The position numbers and the translations under genes are program-made. From Anaerostipes faecalis (lineage in GTDB: Bacteria; Bacillota; Clostridia; Lachnospirales; Lachnospiraceae), in contig NZ_JABRXE010000012.1 in assembly GCF_018982945.1 (NCBI RefSeq), forward strand, positions 1 through 49,134: a stretch of 49,134 nt of DNA, in the 5' to 3' direction. The notes under the pieces were generated by a model. The model was not told where the DNA came from. It worked only from the letters and a program-made list of their open reading frames with translations, and searched no databases. Numbering within the stretch: the first letter of the stretch is position 1; every line of letters starts with the position of its first letter. Of this stretch, positions 43,960-49,134 are shown piece by piece.

Positions 43960-45138
43960 ATGAAAGAATTAGAATTAAAGTATGGATGTAATCCAAACCA
44001 GAAACCTTCCAGAATTTATATGGCAGACGGAAGTGATCTTCCAATAGAAGTGGTAAATGGAAGACCGGGCTATATTAATTTCCTGGATGCGTTTAATGGA
44101 TGGCAGCTTGTCAGTGAACTGAAACAGGCCACAGGACTTCCAGCGGCAACTTCTTTTAAACATGTTTCTCCGGCAGGAGCTTCTGTGGGACTTCCTATGT
44201 CAGAAACATTAAGAAAGATTTACTGGGTTGATGACCTGGGAGAATTATCTCCTCTGGCATGTGCATACGCAAGAGCAAGAGGTGCTGACAGAATGTCATC
44301 TTTTGGAGACTTCATTGCTTTATCTGATGTTTGTGATGCAGATACAGCCCGACTGATCAAAAGAGAAGTTTCAGATGGTGTCATTGCTCCCGGATATACA
44401 GATGAAGCGATTGAACTGTTAATGCAGAAAAAGAACGGTAATTACAATATTATCAAAATCGATCCTGAATACAGACCAGCTCCATTGGAACATAAACAGG
44501 TATTTGGAGTTACTTTTGAACAGGGAAGACAGGAACTTCCAATTGATGATGAATTATTATCTAATATCGTAACAGAAAATAAAGATCTTCCGGAACAGGC
44601 ATTGATTGATCTGAAGATTTCTCTGATCACATTAAAATATACCCAGTCTAATTCTGTATGCTTCGTAAAAGATGGACAGGCTATCGGAATTGGTGCAGGA
44701 CAGCAGTCTCGCGTTCACTGTACTCGTCTGGCAGGACAAAAAGCAGATAATTGGTGGTTAAGACAGTGTCCAAAAGTAATGGAACTTCCATTCCTTGACA
44801 ATATCCGTCGTGCAGACAGAGATAATGCCATTGATCTGTATATCGGAGATGAATACATGGATGTTCTGGCAGATGGTGCATGGCAGAGAACATTTAAGGA
44901 AAAACCGGAAGTGTTCACAAAAGAAGAAAAAAGAGCATGGCTTGATAAACTGACAGATGTAACCCTTGGTTCCGATGCATTTTTCCCATTCTTTGACAAT
45001 ATTGAAAGAGCTCAGAAGAGCGGGGTCAAATATATTGCACAGCCGGGAGGATCTGTAAGAGATGATGCAGTTATTGATTGCTGCAACAAATATAATATGG
45101 TAATGGCATTTACAGGTATTCGTTTATTCCATCACTAA
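43960..45138 (+). CDS. purH: Stand-alone AICAR transformylase (PurH C-terminal domain type)
   Basis: A 392-residue phosphoribosylaminoimidazolecarboxamide formyltransferase, using 10-formyl-THF to make FAICAR. It corresponds to the AICARFT part of PurH, with TSFKHVSPAGA, the RVHCTRLAGQKADNWW block and a C-terminal RDDAVIDCCN/MVMAFTGIRLFHH ending. The N-terminal IMP cyclohydrolase (MGS-like) domain of usual PurH is absent and is replaced by the separate purO 32 bases upstream. AAAGGAGAAG precedes the ATG. Confidence 0.94.
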   Translation: MKELELKYGCNPNQKPSRIYMADGSDLPIEVVNGRPGYINFLDAFNGWQLVSELKQATGLPAATSFKHVSPAGASVGLPMSETLRKIYWVDDLGELSPLACAYARARGADRMSSFGDFIALSDVCDADTARLIKREVSDGVIAPGYTDEAIELLMQKKNGNYNIIKIDPEYRPAPLEHKQVFGVTFEQGRQELPIDDELLSNIVTENKDLPEQALIDLKISLITLKYTQSNSVCFVKDGQAIGIGAGQQSRVHCTRLAGQKADNWWLRQCPKVMELPFLDNIRRADRDNAIDLYIGDEYMDVLADGAWQRTFKEKPEVFTKEEKRAWLDKLTDVTLGSDAFFPFFDNIERAQKSGVKYIAQPGGSVRDDAVIDCCNKYNMVMAFTGIRLFHH

Positions 45139-45170
45139 AATAAAAACGCTCAGAAAAACTATACTATATG

Positions 45171-45207
45171 AAAAGGATATTTAAGTAAAACTTAGATATC
45201 CTTTTTT
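45171..45207 (+). terminator. Terminator after purH
   Basis: AAAAGGATAT pairs with ATATCCTTTT around a loop of about 15 bases, ending in TTTTTT. Confidence 0.85.
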
Positions 45208-45209
45208 AG

Positions 45210-45255
45210 TTGACATAATTTTAAAAAGAAGTTAACATATTGTTATAACAATATG
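45210..45255 (+). promoter_or_regulatory. Promoter and palindromic operator of the GntR gene
   Basis: TTGACA (45210-45215) and TAACAT (45233-45238) are 17 bases apart. A perfect 20-bp palindrome (CATATTGTTA and its complement) spans 45236-45255 and overlaps the -10. The core TTGTTATAACAA recurs before the downstream isomerase genes, so autoregulation by the GntR protein is likely. Confidence 0.75.
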
Positions 45256-45258
45256 GAA

Positions 45259-45438
45259 TTATATCAGATGAGGGATGACTCCCGCCTCTGTAGGCGGTGA
45301 GCAACAATTATGTATCAGTGGCGGGTTTCAATCCCCCATCTGATATACGCTCCGCGAGGATGCGCAGGAATTCGGATTGGAAGTATGTCTGCTATGCAGA
45401 CCCGAATTCCGCGCCAAGACTCGCGAGCGAGTCTTGAA
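45259..45438. repeat. 180-bp structured repeat, copy 2 (identical to 1552-1731)
   Basis: Base-for-base identical to 1552-1731 in the same orientation, with the same nested stems. It begins 4 bases after the GntR operator and ends 35 bases before the gntR start codon, so it lies in the presumed 5' leader of that gene. It fills most of the 335-base gap between purH and gntR. Confidence 0.9.
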
Positions 45439-45473
45439 AAAAGAAGAAAGTATCAAGGAGAATCAAATTTATT

Positions 45474-46205
45474 GTGAAAAAACTAGATATGTCGAGAGGT
45501 GCTGTTCCGCTGTATTTGCAGATCAGTGCTATTTTAAAAGAAAAAATAATAAAAAAAGAATATGAATATGGTGATTATATTCCAAGTGAGACTGAACTTC
45601 AGAAAATATTTGATGTCAGCCGAATCACTGCAAGACAGGCGATTCAGGAATTAGAAAAAGATGGTATGGTACAGCGGGCCAGAGGGAAGGGAACAATGGT
45701 CACATACCAGAAACAGATTGAAGAATATTTAACATCAATTCGGAGTTTTACCAATGAAATGCTGGAGAAAAATATGCAGCCTGGTACAAAATCTGCACAT
45801 ATATCCATTGAGAAGGCGGATCAGCATTTGGCAGAGATTTTTCAAGTGGAAGAAGGAGTTCCGGTTTATCGTCTAGAACGTATTCGTACAGGAGATGGAA
45901 TTCCGATTGTTGATTTTCATACATATTTATCATTAAAGCTAAATCTTCCGTTGAATGATGATTTTTATATGGGAAGTCTTTATGAAATTTTAGAAGGTAA
46001 AGGATGTGAGCCGGTCCGTGTCACAGAAAAATTTGACTGTATGATACCAAATGAAGATATTCGCAGGAAGCTGAATATTGAAATAGGACAGCCGGTGCTT
46101 CGTAGGATTCGAATTGCACATGATATAAATAGTGAAGTTGTAGAATATACAATAGGGTATTATCGAGGAGATCGATATGCATATTATATAGAACTTAAAA
46201 AATAG
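45474..46205 (+). CDS. GntR-family (HutC/UTRA type) transcriptional regulator
   Basis: A 243-residue regulator. The winged-helix domain (about 1-75) shows PSETELQKIFDVSRITARQAIQEL and RGKGTMV. The C-terminal UTRA domain (about 95-240) binds small effectors, usually sugar phosphates. A GTG start 13 bases after AAGGAG is used. The operator-like palindrome TTGTTATAACAA at its own promoter and again before the next genes fits GntR/HutC-type sites. Controlled genes are probably the two hexose-phosphate isomerases downstream, so a hexose phosphate is a reasonable effector. Confidence 0.92.
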   Translation: MKKLDMSRGAVPLYLQISAILKEKIIKKEYEYGDYIPSETELQKIFDVSRITARQAIQELEKDGMVQRARGKGTMVTYQKQIEEYLTSIRSFTNEMLEKNMQPGTKSAHISIEKADQHLAEIFQVEEGVPVYRLERIRTGDGIPIVDFHTYLSLKLNLPLNDDFYMGSLYEILEGKGCEPVRVTEKFDCMIPNEDIRRKLNIEIGQPVLRRIRIAHDINSEVVEYTIGYYRGDRYAYYIELKK

Positions 46206-46207
46206 TG

Positions 46208-46249
46208 TTGACAAAAGGTTTTTCATAGTTTATATAAATGTTATAACAA
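46208..46249 (+). promoter_or_regulatory. Promoter and operator of the isomerase genes
   Basis: Consensus TTGACA (46208-46213) and TATATA (46231-46236) are 17 bases apart. The operator-like ATGTTATAACAA (46238-46249) follows the -10 directly, where a bound repressor would block initiation. Confidence 0.8.
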
Positions 46250-46252
46250 CTT

Positions 46253-46316
46253 AAAAGAGCACTAAAAAATGTGCTCTTTTAAAATAAGATATATTGTTAC
46301 AACATTCGAACAATAT
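46253..46316 (+). promoter_or_regulatory. Leader hairpin and third operator-like site before the cupin isomerase
   Basis: AAAAGAGCAC (46253-46262) pairs with GTGCTCTTTT (46271-46280): a terminator-like hairpin with only four T. After it, TTGTTACAACAT (46294-46305) resembles the GntR operator. A longer inverted repeat ATATTGTT-N10-AACAATAT covers 46291-46316. Attenuation or a second repressor site is possible. Confidence 0.55.
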
Positions 46317-46370
46317 AAAATTTCAGGAAGAAAAAACATTTATCATACAGCAGAGAAAATAGGAGGAGTT

Positions 46371-47147
46371 ATGAAGTATTATCCAGGAATAGAAATTTCA
46401 GCAAAGGCTAATCCTCTGGATTTTGTATATGGAGAGAATGTATTCGGTCCGGTTCCGGAAATTCGGACATTAGAAGATATTCGTAAATCATTGGAAAATC
46501 CAGATTGTGATGGTCCGGAAGAATTATATTGTATTTCCATGGATGTGGGCATGGAAAAAGACCGAGAGGAAATTGAAAAAAGAAATCTGCTGTTTGGAGT
46601 TGTAACATATGCCAAAGGAAAAATTGGAGACGGACCAGTTCGTTCTCAGGGACATATTCATGCGATAAGTCCATCATGTCAGAGTTCTACACCGGAGGTT
46701 TATGAAATCTGGGAAGGAGAAGCAGTTATTTACATGCAGGAATCTGGAAAAGACGATGCAGGAAATTGCTATGCAGTCCATGCCAAAGCAGGGGAAGTAG
46801 TTATTGTACCGCCGTACTGGGTACATGCAACTGTCAATGCAAAGCCGGATGAACAGATGACATTTGGTGCATGGTGTGTCAGAGACTACGGATTTGATTA
46901 TGATGATGTCAGAGAGCATAATGGCATTGCATTTTTCCCGAAATTCAAAAATGAAAAATTAGTTTGGACAATGAATCCGGCATATCAGAAAGCAAATTTA
47001 ATTGAGCAAGATGCAAGAATTTATGAGGAATTTTCTATTAAGACAAATGAGCCAATTTACACTCAATTTCAAAAGAATAAAGATATGTTTGAATTTGTAA
47101 CACAACCGCAGAAATATGATAACATTTGGAAAAATTATCAGCCTTAA
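46371..47147 (+). CDS. Cupin-type glucose-6-phosphate isomerase
   Basis: A 258-residue cupin-type phosphoglucose isomerase (archaeal PGI family), a metal enzyme interconverting glucose 6-phosphate and fructose 6-phosphate. Metal ligands are visible as GHIH (His95, His97), a downstream Glu (109 or 112, in PEVYEIWEGE) and His152 (YWVHATVN). ATG 46371 has AGGAGGAG just upstream; an earlier in-frame ATG at 46269 lies inside the leader hairpin and is rejected. It is followed after 11 bases by a mannose-6-phosphate isomerase, so the pair links mannose 6-P, fructose 6-P and glucose 6-P. Confidence 0.9.
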   Translation: MKYYPGIEISAKANPLDFVYGENVFGPVPEIRTLEDIRKSLENPDCDGPEELYCISMDVGMEKDREEIEKRNLLFGVVTYAKGKIGDGPVRSQGHIHAISPSCQSSTPEVYEIWEGEAVIYMQESGKDDAGNCYAVHAKAGEVVIVPPYWVHATVNAKPDEQMTFGAWCVRDYGFDYDDVREHNGIAFFPKFKNEKLVWTMNPAYQKANLIEQDARIYEEFSIKTNEPIYTQFQKNKDMFEFVTQPQKYDNIWKNYQP

Positions 47148-47158
47148 GGAGGATGACT

Positions 47159-48886
47159 ATGGCAAAATATGATTTATATCCTGAAATTAAAGTTCCGAAA
47201 TTTCAAGGTGCATGGAGAGGGTATGAGCAGATTGCAGAGGAAATAAAAAAGAGTATTCAGAAAGAAAAAACAATTATTGCAATTGAAAGTTATATAGGAG
47301 TTAATAATCAGGAAATTAAAGAAAACTTAGTAGATACATTACAGCCGGAATTAGAAATTTTTGCTGATGACCTGGCATTTGACGGGGATATCATTACCAA
47401 AATGGTAAAAAGAAATTTGACCGATGATCGTGTGTTTGGAGTGATGTCTCATCAGACGTTAGATGAATTTTATGATGAGAATGCATTGAAACAGGCGGAA
47501 TCAAAAGTAAAAGAGGCAAAAGGACTGGTTGTTATTTATGGAACAGGTGCTTCTTTAGTAACAGAACCGGATATTCTGATTTATGCAGATCTTGCAAGAT
47601 GGGAATGCCAGTGCAGATATCGTTCAGGTGGGACCAATTGGAAAGTTTCTAATTCAGAAGAAGATGCGCTAAAGAAAAATAAAAGAGGATATTTCTTTGA
47701 ATGGAGAATGTGTGATCGCCTGAAAGATAAACTTCATTCACAAATTGACTTTTTATTAGATACAAATGTGGTAAATGATCCTAAAATGGTATCAGGAGAT
47801 GATTATCGTTATGGTTTATCCCTAACGGTAGAGCAGCCGTTCCGAGTGGTTCCATATTTCGATGCCAGTGTATGGGGCGGTCAGTGGATGAAAGAAAAAT
47901 TTAATTTGGATCCTGAAGCAGATAATTTTGGATGGGCATTTGATGGAGTGCCAGAAGAAAACAGTCTTTACCTGCGATATGGGGATGTGAGAGTGGAAGT
48001 TCCTTCTTTGAATGTAATTCATCAGTATCCAAATGAGCTTCTTGGGCCAAAGGTACACAGTCGATTTGGAAAAGAATTTCCGATTCGATTTGACTACCTG
48101 GACACCATGGAAGGAGGAAACTTGAGCCTTCAGGTGCATCCATTGACGGAATATATTCAGGATAAATTTGGAATGCATTATACACAGGATGAAAGCTATT
48201 ATATTTTAGATGCAAAAGAAGATGCAACGGTGTATCTTGGTGTAAAAGAAGGAATCCGGTTAGATGATATGGTTGGAGATTTAGAAAAAGCTCAGGAAGA
48301 AGATTATAGATTTCCAGATGAAAAATATGTGAATTGCTTTCCAGCGAAAAAACATGACCATTTCCTGATTCCGGCAGGAACCGTTCACTGTGGAGGTTCC
48401 AATGTGGTGGTGCTGGAAATTAGTGCAACACCATATATTTTCACATTTAAGCTGTGGGATTGGGGACGTATTGGTTTAGATGGAAGACCGAGACCGGTAC
48501 ATATCAATCATGGAAAAGAAAATATTTTATTGGAGAGAAAAACAGATTGGGTAAAGGAAAATCTGATAAATAATGTACAGACATTACAGGAAACAGATAG
48601 TTACAAGGAAGAACGTACAGGACTTCATGAGCTGGAATTTATTGAGACAAGACGTCACTGGTTTGAAGAGACTGTTGAACTTGATACAAAAGAAAGTGTC
48701 AACATGCTGAATCTGATAGAAGGTGATACAGCTATTGTAGAAAGTGTGGATGGAAGTTTTGAACCATATGAAGTACATTATGGAGAGACATTTATTATTC
48801 CGGCACAGCTGAAAAAATATAAAATTACACCTGTAGGAAATACAGATAAGAAGAAATTAGGATTGATTCAGGCATTTGTAAGATAA
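47159..48886 (+). CDS. manA: Class I mannose-6-phosphate isomerase with N-terminal kinase-like extension
   Basis: A 575-residue protein. Residues ~225-575 are a zinc-dependent class I phosphomannose isomerase: YFDASVWGGQWM, LSLQVHP (Gln325, His327), Glu345 in DESYYIL and DHFLIPAGTVHCGG (His410), together the expected zinc ligands. Residues ~1-220 are extra relative to the usual ~310-residue enzyme. They resemble a uridine-kinase-like fold, but the P-loop position reads IAIESYIGVNN without GKS/T, so it is unlikely to bind ATP normally. AAGGAGG supports ATG 47159. It is co-transcribed with the cupin isomerase under the GntR operator. Confidence 0.88.
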   Translation: MAKYDLYPEIKVPKFQGAWRGYEQIAEEIKKSIQKEKTIIAIESYIGVNNQEIKENLVDTLQPELEIFADDLAFDGDIITKMVKRNLTDDRVFGVMSHQTLDEFYDENALKQAESKVKEAKGLVVIYGTGASLVTEPDILIYADLARWECQCRYRSGGTNWKVSNSEEDALKKNKRGYFFEWRMCDRLKDKLHSQIDFLLDTNVVNDPKMVSGDDYRYGLSLTVEQPFRVVPYFDASVWGGQWMKEKFNLDPEADNFGWAFDGVPEENSLYLRYGDVRVEVPSLNVIHQYPNELLGPKVHSRFGKEFPIRFDYLDTMEGGNLSLQVHPLTEYIQDKFGMHYTQDESYYILDAKEDATVYLGVKEGIRLDDMVGDLEKAQEEDYRFPDEKYVNCFPAKKHDHFLIPAGTVHCGGSNVVVLEISATPYIFTFKLWDWGRIGLDGRPRPVHINHGKENILLERKTDWVKENLINNVQTLQETDSYKEERTGLHELEFIETRRHWFEETVELDTKESVNMLNLIEGDTAIVESVDGSFEPYEVHYGETFIIPAQLKKYKITPVGNTDKKKLGLIQAFVR

Positions 48887-49007
48887 AAGAGAAAAAATTC
48901 TGGTATTTGGTCTTTTCTTAAATATCGGGAGAATGAAATAAAAATGCTCCGCCAAAATGCATACCATGTGCAAAGGAAAGCAGCCAAAACTGCAGCACAT
49001 CGGTACA
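48887..49007 (+). other. Short non-coding end of the window
   Basis: No gene of convincing length is seen between manA and the terminal repeat. A 27-codon frame starting at 48943 (MLRQNAYHV) runs into the repeat and has only a weak Shine-Dalgarno, so it is not called. No clear terminator for manA is visible. Confidence 0.5.
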
Positions 49008-49134
49008 CAAATCATAACCTCCACTGACAAGTGGAGGTTTGCTCTGTCCCTGTAAGGGACTTTTACCTGCTTAGGTCTCAAAGACCTCTCGAATAAAAAG
49101 CCTCAACCGCACCATATTTACATGGCTAATCCTT
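49008..49134. repeat. Terminal repeat, right copy (inverted match to 1-127)
   Basis: Exact reverse complement of positions 1-127. It contains the same three hairpins in opposite order. The sequence inside the window next to it (TGTGTACCG read from the repeat outward) differs from that next to the left copy (GAAGGACCA), so 127 bases is the full shared length. Confidence 0.85.

Noticed and set aside
48943-49026. 27-codon frame at the window end
   Set aside because: Runs into the terminal repeat, weak Shine-Dalgarno, no recognisable sequence.
1-49134. Whole window as a 49-kb composite transposon with terminal inverted repeats
   Set aside because: The cargo is core metabolism (carAB, glnA, hom, dapL, htpG, purO/purH). 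The repeat length equals a typical k-mer and no transposase is present, so an assembly boundary is the better explanation.

Overview
This is a low-GC, densely packed chromosomal segment. The gene content points to a gut-type Clostridia, most likely a Lachnospiraceae member (Blautia/Ruminococcus-like). Indicators are DapL-type lysine synthesis, a split purine end-pathway (PurO plus stand-alone AICAR transformylase), QueH, an HrcA/CIRCE site at htpG, and Firmicutes-style Shine-Dalgarno sites and sigma-A promoters. The lineage is inferred from gene content and was not tested by a search. The window begins and ends with the same 127 bases in inverted orientation. It is therefore probably one assembled contig bounded on both sides by a multicopy repeat.

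Layout. (1) 0.2-12.7 kb: three SorE-like polyol-phosphate/ketose-phosphate dehydrogenase paralogs, two of them each followed by a DeoR regulator, then a mannitol-type PTS EIICB and an MtlR activator. A CPx metal-exporting ATPase with its ArsR repressor sits between the first and second paralog. No EIIA gene and no classical mtlD are present. (2) 12.8-15.2 kb: homoserine dehydrogenase and a divergent DMT exporter, separated by a bidirectional terminator. (3) 15.4-19.2 kb: a decaying operon with an intact promoter and attenuator-like leader, an AprB/AprA-like ferredoxin-flavoprotein, an SsuC-type permease, an ATPase remnant and a substrate-binding protein. Each component carries a fusion, frameshift or deletion. 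(4) 19.3-21.5 kb: htpG with a perfect CIRCE element. (5) 21.6-34.3 kb: a surface-glycan locus. Six co-oriented genes include a CMP-sugar cytidylyltransferase, a DRE-TIM aldolase fused to a DUF115-like domain, a HAD protein and two sialyltransferase-like GT-B enzymes. They converge on a TagF-GT4 fusion and a TagF-like gene interrupted by an in-frame TGA. (6) 34.5-35.3 kb: tRNA-Pro(CGG) and queH. (7) 35.4-43.1 kb: carA-carB-glnA-ANTAR regulator-dapL, read as one operon behind a leader with terminator-like structure. (8) 43.2-45.1 kb: purO and purH(C). (9) 45.2-48.9 kb: a GntR/UTRA regulator, cupin glucose-6-phosphate isomerase and a long mannose-6-phosphate isomerase, sharing a TTGTTATAACAA-type operator.

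The best candidate for an undescribed system is the glycan locus. An aldolase capable in principle of making an alpha-keto acid sugar sits directly between a NeuA-like CMP-transferase and sialyltransferase-like enzymes. No NeuB-type synthase is visible. This suggests a CMP-activated ulosonic acid made by an unusual aldol route. The second is the set of SorE/DeoR modules paired with a mannitol-type PTS. Two identical 180-bp structured repeats (1.6 kb and 45.3 kb) are an additional unexplained element; the second lies inside the presumed 5' leader of the gntR gene.
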